Assembly (NCBI GenBank): GCA_964365905.1
Contig: CAYIRQ010000005.1
Span: 1-24,708 of the forward strand
Length of the DNA stretch: 24,708 nucleotides
Direction: 5' to 3'
From: CAYIRQ01 sp964365905
GTDB taxonomy: Bacteria; Patescibacteriota; Gracilibacteria; Peribacterales; Peribacteraceae
Below, one piece after another: positions 1 to 5,914 of this stretch. A model generated the notes under the pieces. That model saw nothing but the letters and a program-made list of their open reading frames with translations, was not told the DNA's origin and did not search any database. Positions within the stretch are counted from its first letter, which is position 1. Each line of letters opens with the position of its first letter. The translations under genes and the position numbers were made by a program.

Positions 1-161
1 CTCCCCCGTCAACCCTTTTTGTTCCCTTCCCGGAGCCACGATCATGGAAGATTCAAACCAACGATCATCGTCATGGATGCAGTATAGGGGGAGTGTGGGG
101 CAAAGGAGTTACGGAAGTACCGACAACATCGTCGACATCACCACTGGTAGTCATCCCCTTC

Positions 162-494
162 CTACTCATCGCCGTAGTTCTCCTGGACGTAAGACCAGCA
201 CCCCTCCGTGAATGACTGCGAGTTGCTGTCGCAGTCGTAGGGGTCATCTATATCATTCTCCCATGCCCACTCGTACCCGGCCTCATGGCCACTGCAATCT
301 TCTGTGCAGGGGTACCCCTGGTATGTGAGGCCACTTCCGTAATCCTTGTCTTCTATCTCAAGCTCATCTTCATCCTCAGTTTCCTCATAGGAATAACGTG
401 GAGTTTCGTAACTGGATCTGTTGTCGCTTGCTGTAGTACATCCCGCAAGTGCGAGCAACACCCCCAATGCTGTGATGTACGTACCCCGATGCAT
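162..494 (-). CDS. Small Cys-rich lipoprotein, GYPC-DCSGH family
   Basis: This encodes a predicted 110-aa lipoprotein. A short hydrophobic stretch (ITALGVLLALAGC) ends in a lipobox, so the Cys should be lipidated after signal cleavage. An acidic, low-complexity spacer follows (ETEDEDELEIEDKD). The C-terminal half carries GYPCTEDCSGHEAGYEWA and then DDPYDCDSNSQSFTEGCW. From memory, similar GYPC-x-DCSGHxAGY-W motifs recur in small hypothetical exported proteins of other bacteria; function is unknown. The open frame extends upstream to 572. I chose the ATG at 494 because it directly precedes the signal peptide and because TACCAT (501-506) lies 6 nt upstream as a possible -10. The conserved Cys residues suggest disulfides outside the membrane. 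Gene reality is fairly sure; function is not. Confidence 0.75.
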   Translation of the reverse strand: MHRGTYITALGVLLALAGCTTASDNRSSYETPRYSYEETEDEDELEIEDKDYGSGLTYQGYPCTEDCSGHEAGYEWAWENDIDDPYDCDSNSQSFTEGCWSYVQENYGDE

Positions 495-671
495 GAGCAA
501 ATGGTACACGCACATGACGACAAAAAGGAAATATATGAAAGAATTGTTTTTCTGGTGCGCGCATAACATCACATGAGCGATTTCCGCTGTGGGTCCACCT
601 ACCTCCTCTTCATCTGGATGTTATATGTGTTGAGATGGGGTCCTCTTTCAAAAAATTTTTCCGGCAATTTT

Positions 672-932
672 CTACATTTGGGCATCGGCACCCATGACCG
701 GGAGATGTTCGTAGCAGCCACCATCATAAATGCTCATCTGTTCTTTGCTCTTGCAGTCAATTTTCCTCGCAAGGTCATTCGTGGGAATATGCAGCTTTGT
801 GTTCATGGTCATGCGAACAAATTGTGAAAGAGTGATTTTCATTTTCTTCGCTTCATGCATCCACCGCGTTTTCTCGACCTTGAATACGGTCAGCCGCACT
901 GACGATTTCATCTTGGGCATGAGGCTTCTCAT
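672..932 (-). CDS. Small protein with a possible ribbon-helix-helix domain
   Basis: This encodes an 86-aa protein. The segment SVRLTVFKVEKTRWMHEAKK followed by MKITLSQFVRMTMN resembles a ribbon-helix-helix fold: a short strand, then helix-turn-helix with the 'ITLSQFVR' signature seen in RHH antitoxins and mobilisation accessory proteins. If so, it is a small DNA-binding regulator. The C-terminus (about residues 50-86, with two Cys and several Met) matches nothing I know. The ATG at 932 is preceded by GAGG five bases upstream; an alternative start is the Met at 920, preceded by TACAAT. No toxin gene adjoins it, so an antitoxin role is not supported. The RHH call is inference from pattern alone. 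Confidence 0.55.
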   Translation of the reverse strand: MRSLMPKMKSSVRLTVFKVEKTRWMHEAKKMKITLSQFVRMTMNTKLHIPTNDLARKIDCKSKEQMSIYDGGCYEHLPVMGADAQM

Positions 933-1016
933 TGTAGCCTCGCATATCGGGTGAGATGCAGGAAGGTCTTGATGTTCTTTATAAGTCTGACTCAGATCGC
1001 TGATGTACAGAGGTTC

Positions 1017-1421
1017 CTACTTGAAAATCGAGAAGATCCATTTCCATAACCCTTTACCTCCCTTCTCCTTCTGAGGGGCTGGCATACTTGTATCGGCTTC
1101 CGATGAAAGAGAACTGACTATGCCCTGCGGAGTTTCTGATCTGGGAGAAGTATTCTTAGCTTTCGGTGCAGGTAACTTGTAGTCGGGCGCGGGGGTTGTG
1201 TACCCCTTCGGCTCTCCTCTGTGGCTTCGGATCGGCTCGGAAGGCTGAGGAATGCCCTTTGATCTGTGGCAGTGGCGCTCACCGTAGGGCACACCCCATT
1301 TCTCGCAGTTCGTGCGACAGTAGTGGCAGCCATCGGCTGCTGTGTTGCCCGGGTGCGCGAGGGAAGACGAGAGGGGGAGGAGCAGAAGGAGGATGCCGAT
1401 GGACAGCCGGAGCGTAGGCAT
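1017..1421 (-). CDS. Exported Cys/His-motif protein (HPGNTAADGCHYCRTNC)
   Basis: This encodes a 134-aa secreted protein. The N-terminus MPTLRLSIGILLLLLPLSSSLA is a clean signal peptide. The mature protein starts with a compact motif HPGNTAADGCHYCRTNCEKW, followed by YGERHCHRS. The three Cys and clustered His look like a small zinc or disulfide-stabilised module. I recall this motif at the termini of various exported bacterial proteins (YHYH-like or nuclease-associated), but its role is unknown. The rest is Pro/Ser/Lys-rich and probably disordered, and it ends in an aromatic/basic tail (GKGLWKWIFSIFK) that could touch membrane. The ATG at 1421 is preceded by TATGAT at 1429-1434, 7 nt upstream, fitting a leaderless start. 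An alternative ATG at 1433 has GGAGG upstream. Confidence 0.7.
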   Translation of the reverse strand: MPTLRLSIGILLLLLPLSSSLAHPGNTAADGCHYCRTNCEKWGVPYGERHCHRSKGIPQPSEPIRSHRGEPKGYTTPAPDYKLPAPKAKNTSPRSETPQGIVSSLSSEADTSMPAPQKEKGGKGLWKWIFSIFK

Positions 1422-1530
1422 GTGGGACATCATACCCTCATGCCTCCGAGGGGATGCCGTACTCAAATATGCTCATCTGCTCCTTCTTCGAGTAAGAAAA
1501 AGTGTCAGGAACCTTACTGCGGTTTCAGGT

Positions 1531-1785
1531 TCAACGCCATTCTCCTGTGATGAGTTTCTCCTTTTTCTCTCTACTCCAACCCTTGATCTGCATTTCGCGT
1601 TTTCTCGCGTCCGACTTCGCTGTGAATGGGGGAGAAACGTAGAGGAGTCTAAGCGCCCCCTGATCGCGCGAAAACTGTGCACCCATCCCTGCGTTGTGCG
1701 TGGAAATGCGTTGCTGAGGATCAGTCGAGATCCCTGTGTAGTATCTGCCAGTGGGCGCTTGGGCGATGTAAATATGCCAAGGCAT
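1531..1785 (-). CDS. GIY-YIG domain nuclease-like protein
   Basis: This encodes an 84-aa single-domain protein of the GIY-YIG superfamily (UPF0213/YhbQ-like). WHIYIAQ at residues 3-9 and YYTGIS at 15-20 are the two core strands. Arg26 with His30-Asn31 (QQRISTHNAG) matches the conserved active-site helix, and Glu64 in RKREMQIKGW is the expected metal ligand, followed by the family KGWSREKKEKLI tail. Stand-alone members are small nucleases with unsettled cellular roles. The frame stays open upstream to 2022, but that extension runs through the dispersed repeats and the tmRNA 3' end, so I reject it. The start at 1785 is set by the family N-terminus and by an extended -10 (TGC-TAGCAT) 8 nt upstream. 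Confidence 0.85.
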   Translation of the reverse strand: MPWHIYIAQAPTGRYYTGISTDPQQRISTHNAGMGAQFSRDQGALRLLYVSPPFTAKSDARKREMQIKGWSREKKEKLITGEWR

Positions 1786-1793
1786 GGTTGAGC

Positions 1794-1802
1794 ATGCTAG
1801 CA
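1794..1802 (-). promoter_or_regulatory. Extended -10 for the GIY-YIG gene
   Basis: The minus strand reads TGC-TAGCAT, which then ends 8 nt before the ATG at 1785. Transcription should begin at or within a base or two of the start codon, giving a leaderless message. No good -35 is visible, as is common with TGn promoters. Confidence 0.5.
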
Positions 1803-1866
1803 CGTATGTTTTGTGTGGTGTATGTGTTGGGCTCTTCGATTCGTCGCTGCGCTCCTCACTCAGAGT

Positions 1867-1952
1867 CATTCGACTCGGAAAGTCGTGGCCCGAACCCTGA
1901 GCTTGTCGAAGGGCGAGAACCATGAGCGAGGCCCAAAGGGCCGAGTCGAATG
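1867..1952 (-). repeat. 86-bp inverted-repeat element abutting the tmRNA 3' end
   Basis: Perfect 12-bp inverted ends, CATTCGACTCGG at 1867-1878 and CCGAGTCGAATG at 1941-1952, enclose two further pieces. One is a copy of the dispersed repeat (CCCTGAGCTTGTCGAAGGG, 1895-1913). The other is the hairpin GGCCC-AAA-GGGCC (about 1930-1942). The right end overlaps the CCA end of ssrA by two bases. As RNA the whole element could fold into one long hairpin just downstream of ssrA, so it may act as terminator or 3'-processing signal. It may equally be a repeat that inserted there. Confidence 0.6.
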
Positions 1953-2354
1953 GTGGAGATGCCGGGAGTTGAACCCGGGTCCAATGTGTAGCGTGCTGCC
2001 TGTACTGCCATGTTCCTTCCATACTCTCGCCTCTGAAGGAAGAAACAAGGAAAAGGCGAGAGGTTCGATGCTATATGAGGGCATCCGTCGCATCAGTCGG
2101 AAGCACTTCTCGCTGATAACATCACTTCCCCTTAGCGAGAATCTAGGGAGCGATGTGTTCCCAAAAGAGGAAACAATTAGGCCGCTACTGGAGCGAGGCG
2201 CAGAGAAATCCCTGCGGCCAGACCCTCAGCATACGACACAAGCTTAGATGATTTTGCATCTATGCGGTGCAACGTTGGGTAATGGGAAGCGTTGCCATCC
2301 CAAGCAGAGGCGGAAGCAGCGCCATGAATCACACTGTCGAGGCCTGTCATCCCC
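1951..2354 (-). ncRNA. ssrA: tmRNA (transfer-messenger RNA)
   Basis: This is a complete 404-nt one-piece tmRNA for ribosome rescue. The 5' end GGGGATGACAGGCC (2354 downward) and the 3' end CATCTCC-A-CCA pair as a 7-bp acceptor stem with one G-U. The T-arm is CCGGG-TTCAACT-CCCGG, and CCA is encoded. The tag frame resumes at GCA (2257-2255), preceded by TAGAT, the usual UAGUC-like signal. It begins AKSSKLVSYA and ends RLAPVAA before TAA (2179-2177), giving 26 codons, against 10 in the E. coli-type tag. The C-terminal VAA is a variant of the LAA degron seen by ClpXP. SmpB is not in this window. An extended -10 lies about 120 nt upstream, so a 5' leader must be removed, probably by RNase P. Confidence 0.95.
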
Positions 2355-2414
2355 ACAGTTGAATTCGAGCGGAGTCCAAGCGCGAAGCGCGCAGGACGAA
2401 GCCGAAGATACTGT

Positions 2415-2448
2415 GTCCTCCGTAGCTCTCGCAGGAGCGAAGGAGGAC
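2415..2448. repeat. Hairpin-forming repeat in the tmRNA leader
   Basis: GTCCTCC at 2415-2421 pairs with GGAGGAC at 2442-2448, with an inner TAGCTC/GGAGC arm. Its sequence style (CTCCTTCGCTCC..GGAGGAC) matches the dispersed repeat family found within nrdJ. It sits between the tmRNA promoter and the mature 5' end, and next to a GCGC-GAA-GCGC mini-hairpin near 2380. Confidence 0.5.
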
Positions 2449-2477
2449 GATGTTTTCAAAGATCGTCAGGCTCATCC

Positions 2478-2486
2478 ATTATAGCA
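2478..2486 (-). promoter_or_regulatory. Extended -10 promoter upstream of ssrA
   Basis: The minus strand reads TGC-TATAAT, a perfect extended -10 and the strongest of its kind in the window. This fits a stable RNA that must be abundant. The start site would be near 2471, giving a precursor leader of about 117 nt before the mature tmRNA end at 2354. No closer promoter was found. Confidence 0.65.
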
Positions 2487-2548
2487 TGACTTGCTCTGTG
2501 CCTCAGAAATTGGAGAGTTTATTGGCTCAGCCTTTCATTGGTCGTCCA

Positions 2549-2803
2549 TTACTCTTGCCCTCCGAGTTCCGTGAGAAGACTCTGTCCCTTCATCTGGAGC
2601 TCGGTAAAGAGGAGGGCTTCATGCATTTCCTCGAGGCGCGCCCGGAGGAGGACGGAGGAGATGCGGGCGGCTTGTGCCGAGGGCGTCGCCGGGAGCTTGG
2701 GGCTTTCTTCGGGTTTCCGGATAAAAAGCCATGCTACCGCGATGCCCGCGCAGAAGACGAGGATGAGTGTAATTCCGATGAGGAAAATGTTGCTCTGCTT
2801 CAT
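2549..2803 (-). CDS. Small membrane-anchored protein
   Basis: This encodes an 84-aa protein with one N-terminal transmembrane helix (IFLIGITLILVFCAGIAVAWLFI, residues 5-27) and then a charged, mostly helical tail of about 55 residues. Its ATG overlaps the stop of the upstream gene as ATGA (2800-2803), so the pair is surely translated from one message. The tail Arg/Glu/Leu pattern (LLRARLEEMHEALLFTELQMK) suggests a short amphipathic or coiled helix. I do not recognise the family. Being coupled to another exported helical protein suggests that they form a membrane complex; this is inference. Confidence 0.7.
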   Translation of the reverse strand: MKQSNIFLIGITLILVFCAGIAVAWLFIRKPEESPKLPATPSAQAARISSVLLRARLEEMHEALLFTELQMKGQSLLTELGGQE

Positions 2804-3846
2804 GAATCGAGGGGAGAAGGCGTGTCTGTGCTCCGCAGGGCGCTCAGGATCTCTTCGAGACGCCTGATCACGATCCTCAAATCTTCCTCCGTTTCCATAT
2901 CCCGAACGCGCTGCTTGAGCGCTGCGACGGCATCCAGCGGTTCGCTCAAGGGGAGTGGCACCCGTTCCGCATCACGGAGAGTCGAAGCGAGATTCTGGAG
3001 CAATATATCAAAGTCTTCCCGTAACTGAGGGATCGGGATCTCGGGAGCAATCGCGAGGAGATCATTGCGGACGTCCTCAAAGTGCTGCCGGAAGAGCGTG
3101 ATATCGCGACCGGTCGTAAGGAGAGGGAGACTTGCCCGAAGATGCGCGATGCGGAGCGTCAGATCGTCCCGTTTTCCCTCTTTCTCGCGGAGAAGGATCG
3201 CGAGCGCATCGGGAAATTCCTTCAGAGCTTCTTCAGTGCTCACTTTCCATCGCGGGAGGGATTGAGTGGATTCCGGAAATATTTCCGCGAGCCGGTCACG
3301 GAGGATCGGAAGGAGCGATGCCGGATTTTTCCCCTCCTTCTTCGCTTCATCGAGCTTCGAGAGAAGATCCGTCGCAAGTGCACGGATATCCTCCGGAGCC
3401 TGGGGACTCAGGCGCGCGATGGTCACGGCCTCCTCGATGATCGCACCGAGGTAGATGCGCAGACGTTCCTCGAGAGAGAGTTCCGCAATTTCCTCCTGCC
3501 ATTCCTCTTCCCACGATGATCCGAAGAGATGCTCTGCTTCCTGTTCGAAGGCATCGATCGTTTCCGGAGTCATTGCTTCCCCCTGTCCGAAGAGCTTCTG
3601 CAATTCTTTCGGCACAGGCGCTCCCTGGAGCGTGAGAGAGAGAATGCGTTCTTTGAGCGTGGGGAGGATATGGATCTTCAGCTCTTCGAGCCTGAGCATC
3701 GCGCCCGTTTCCGTGCTCGTTGCACCACCCTCATGCATGACGTCTCCGGTCACAGCAAACACAGCGGAAACGGTCGTGACCGCAGCAATGAGAGCAAAGG
3801 CACAACCAAGGGAGCCGGGGATCCAGGATCTGCGTTCTCGATGCAT
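2800..3846 (-). CDS. Exported all-helical protein of unknown function
   Basis: This encodes a 348-aa protein. An N-terminal hydrophobic segment (LGCAFALIAAVTTVSAVFAVTG, about residues 13-34) acts as a signal peptide or anchor. Everything after it is charged and Leu-rich and predicts long helices (LRLEELKIHILPTLKERI, SLEERLRIYLGAIIEEA, LREDFDILLQNLASTLRDAE, LRIVIRRLEEILSAL). No Cys motif or catalytic signature is visible. It is likely a periplasmic or surface structural protein. It is coupled by a 4-bp overlap to a small membrane protein downstream. Its start lies 28 bp from the upstream alternative start of alaS, on the opposite strand. An extended -10 (TGC-TATTCT, 3863-3871) precedes the ATG by 16 nt. 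Confidence 0.75.
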   Translation of the reverse strand: MHRERRSWIPGSLGCAFALIAAVTTVSAVFAVTGDVMHEGGATSTETGAMLRLEELKIHILPTLKERILSLTLQGAPVPKELQKLFGQGEAMTPETIDAFEQEAEHLFGSSWEEEWQEEIAELSLEERLRIYLGAIIEEAVTIARLSPQAPEDIRALATDLLSKLDEAKKEGKNPASLLPILRDRLAEIFPESTQSLPRWKVSTEEALKEFPDALAILLREKEGKRDDLTLRIAHLRASLPLLTTGRDITLFRQHFEDVRNDLLAIAPEIPIPQLREDFDILLQNLASTLRDAERVPLPLSEPLDAVAALKQRVRDMETEEDLRIVIRRLEEILSALRSTDTPSPLDS

Positions 3847-3862
3847 GGTGTCTCAAGAGGAG

Positions 3863-3871
3863 AGAATAGCA
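3863..3871 (-). promoter_or_regulatory. Extended -10 for the 348-aa exported protein gene
   Basis: The minus strand reads TGC-TATTCT, placing transcription start about 9 nt before the ATG at 3846. It overlaps the alaS control region, where the alaS -10 is at 3883-3888, so the two divergent promoters may compete. Confidence 0.45.
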
Positions 3872-3879
3872 CGATGTCG

Positions 3880-3888
3880 TGGCATACT
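3880..3888 (+). promoter_or_regulatory. Extended -10 for alaS
   Basis: TGG-CATACT ends 6 nt before the ATG at 3895, predicting a leaderless alaS message. This spacing supports 3895 over the in-frame ATG at 3874, although an AGGAG lies 11 nt upstream of the latter. Confidence 0.45.
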
Positions 3889-3894
3889 GTGTCC

Positions 3895-5787
3895 ATGAAA
3901 CCTGCCAGTACGGCCCAGATACGGCAACGCTACCTGACATTTTTTGAGCAGCGTGGTCACGTGATCATTCCCAGCGCGTCGCTTCTTCCGGAGAACGACC
4001 CGACGACCCTTTTCACGGGATCTGGCATGCAACCAATGCTTCCGTATCTTCTGGGAGAGGCTCATCCCCTTGGCAAAAGAATAGTGGACAGCCAGAAATG
4101 TTTCCGTTCCGTGGACATCGAGGAAGTCGGCGACAACCGCCACACGACCTTCTTCGAAATGCTCGGGAATTGGAGTCTCGGAGATTACTTCAAGGAAGAT
4201 CAAATCATGTGGATGTTTCAATTTTTGGTGAACCTTGGACTGAATCCACAGCGAATCTATGTGACAGTTTTCCGGGGCAACAGTGCAGTTCCGCGAGACG
4301 AGGAATCTGTTATGCATTGGAAAAAGGCTTTCAAAGATGTTGGCATTGAAGCGAAGGATATCGATTTCCCGGAGCGGGATGGGATACAGAATGGACGCAT
4401 CTTCTACTACGACGAGAAGAAGAACTGGTGGAGTCGCGCCGGGGAGCCTGCGAAGATGCCGGTCGGCGAACCGGGCGGGCCCGATTCCGAGATGTTTTGG
4501 GATTTCGGAGCTGAGCGTAGGCTTCACGAGCAGTCGAAGTGGAGCAGGGAACCCTGCCATGTGAACTGCGATTGCGGGCGGTTCCTCGAGATTGGCAATA
4601 ACGTCTTCATGGAGTACCGGAAGACCGCAAAAGGCTTTGAGCGCCTCGCGCAGCAGAATGTGGATTTTGGGGGTGGCCTTGAACGTATGGCAGCAGCAGT
4701 GAACGATGATCCGGATGTCTTCATGATCGATCTTTTTGCCGGAATGCGTCGGACGCTCGAAGAGCTTTCTCAGAGAACGTACGGATCCGATCCAGAGCAC
4801 ACGAAAGCTCTTCGCATTGTGATGGATCACCTGCGAGGAGCGACATTCCTCATCGGAGACGGAGCTGTTCCAAGCAATCGCGACCAGGGGTATTTCACAA
4901 GGAGGCTCGTGAGGCGCGCAATTCGCTTTGGCAATCTCGCTGGCATTGAGAGGAACTTCTGTTCCCGGGTAGCACGAGAGGTCATCGAAACGTACAAAGA
5001 TCTTCATCTCATGATGCACCAAAGTTTCATCGAGCAAACACTCGATGCCGAAGAAGCACAGTTTCGTAAAACGCTCGCGCGCGGCGAGCGGGAACTGCAG
5101 GAGTATCTTTCAACGGCGTCGGAAATCAATGGGGCCAAAGTCTTCTACTTCTATGAGACCTACGGATTTCCGCGTGAGCTCACGGAAGAAATCGTGCAGC
5201 GACAAGGAAAGGAGCTGACGCAGCCGGAGCTCTTTGAATCTTCAAAGCAATCACATCAAGACCTTAGTCGCACGGCTGCAGCGGGAAAGTTCAGCGGCGG
5301 CCTCGCGGATCATAGCGGTGAAACCACGAAGCTCCACACGGCGACACACCTCCTCAATGCAGCGCTTCGCACAGTCCTCGGGGATCACGTGTTCCAAAAG
5401 GGGAGCAACGTCACAGCGGAGAGACTCCGCTTCGACTTCTCGCATCCGCAGAAAATGACGCCCGAGGAAGTGCAGAAGGTGGAGGAGCTCGTGAACGATG
5501 CGATCCGGCGCGATCTTCCTGTGGGGTACAGTCTGATGAGCGTGGAGGAGGCGAAGAAGAAGGGAGCGATTGGCGTGTTTGATGCGAAGTACGGTGACAG
5601 CGTGAAAGTCTATGGCATGGGAGATTTCAGTCTCGAGATCTGTGGTGGTCCTCATGTTTCGCATACGGGCGCGCTCGGCTCCTTCAAGATTCAGAAAGAG
5701 GAAGCCGTTGCGGCGGGGATTCGGAGGATCAAGGCCGTCCTCTCCGGTGGACCGAAGGATGTGGAAGTGGCGGGGGAAGCGCGGTAA
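3895..5787 (+). CDS. alaS: Alanyl-tRNA synthetase, short form lacking the C-Ala domain
   Basis: This enzyme charges tRNA-Ala. The N-terminus (IRQRYLTFFEQRGHVIIPSAS) begins the class II catalytic core. LFTGSGMQPMLPYLLG, DNRHTTFFEMLGNWSLGDYFK and GGGLERMAA are motifs 1, 2 and 3. The tRNA-recognition helices follow. The editing domain has HTATH at residues 481-485 and CGGPH at 583-587, all four zinc/editing ligands. The protein stops at 630 residues right after the editing domain. The usual bacterial enzyme is about 870-880 residues and ends in the C-Ala (DHHA1-type) dimerisation domain, which is absent. The frame is intact and well conserved to the stop, so it looks like a naturally short form rather than decay. 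A 79-bp inverted repeat lies 13 nt past the stop. Confidence 0.95.
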   Translation: MKPASTAQIRQRYLTFFEQRGHVIIPSASLLPENDPTTLFTGSGMQPMLPYLLGEAHPLGKRIVDSQKCFRSVDIEEVGDNRHTTFFEMLGNWSLGDYFKEDQIMWMFQFLVNLGLNPQRIYVTVFRGNSAVPRDEESVMHWKKAFKDVGIEAKDIDFPERDGIQNGRIFYYDEKKNWWSRAGEPAKMPVGEPGGPDSEMFWDFGAERRLHEQSKWSREPCHVNCDCGRFLEIGNNVFMEYRKTAKGFERLAQQNVDFGGGLERMAAAVNDDPDVFMIDLFAGMRRTLEELSQRTYGSDPEHTKALRIVMDHLRGATFLIGDGAVPSNRDQGYFTRRLVRRAIRFGNLAGIERNFCSRVAREVIETYKDLHLMMHQSFIEQTLDAEEAQFRKTLARGERELQEYLSTASEINGAKVFYFYETYGFPRELTEEIVQRQGKELTQPELFESSKQSHQDLSRTAAAGKFSGGLADHSGETTKLHTATHLLNAALRTVLGDHVFQKGSNVTAERLRFDFSHPQKMTPEEVQKVEELVNDAIRRDLPVGYSLMSVEEAKKKGAIGVFDAKYGDSVKVYGMGDFSLEICGGPHVSHTGALGSFKIQKEEAVAAGIRRIKAVLSGGPKDVEVAGEAR

Positions 5788-5800
5788 AGGAAGCAAAAAT

Positions 5801-5879
5801 GTGTCATGCCGAGTGACCAGCCGTGACGATCCCTCGATACATTTCTCGCACTTCGTGCTCGAAACACTCGGGATGACAC
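5801..5879. repeat. 79-bp inverted-repeat element after alaS
   Basis: GTGTCATGCCGAGTG (5801-5815) is complementary, with one mismatch, to CACTCGGGATGACAC (5865-5879). A smaller hairpin, GCAC-TTC-GTGC, lies within. It may serve as the alaS terminator. The fragment GTCATGCCGAGT recurs at about 23369, and the ends resemble dispersed 'GTCATCCCGAG' repeats known from many bacterial genomes, so it is probably one copy of a mobile or dispersed small repeat. Confidence 0.6.
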
Positions 5880-5899
5880 GGTTGGTTGTATCGAGGCAC

Positions 5900-5908
5900 T
5901 GCTATGAT
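5900..5908 (+). promoter_or_regulatory. Extended -10 for the 424-aa exported protein gene
   Basis: TGC-TATGAT ends 6 nt before the GTG at 5915, so the transcript should be leaderless. It also rules out the much longer upstream open frame, which would read through the alaS 3' end and the inverted repeat. Confidence 0.5.
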
Positions 5909-5914
5909 GGCTTG

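Noticed and set aside
1..161. Left edge: a minus-strand frame from 45 (MIVAPGREQKG...) running off the window, with TATACT at 81-86
   Set aside because: Only 15 codons are visible, and the nearest start after the -10 candidate gives a 10-residue peptide; this is too little to call a gene.
1867..1952. Phage or island attachment site at ssrA
   Set aside because: No integrase, direct repeat of the ssrA end or island boundary is seen in the window.
1786..2022. Upstream extension of the GIY-YIG frame to 2022
   Set aside because: It would translate the dispersed repeats and the 3' end of the tmRNA; the family N-terminus and an extended -10 support 1785.
5612..5914. Frame extension of the 424-aa exported protein back to 5612
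   Set aside because: It overlaps the end of alaS in another frame and crosses an inverted repeat; the signal peptide and promoter place the start at 5915.
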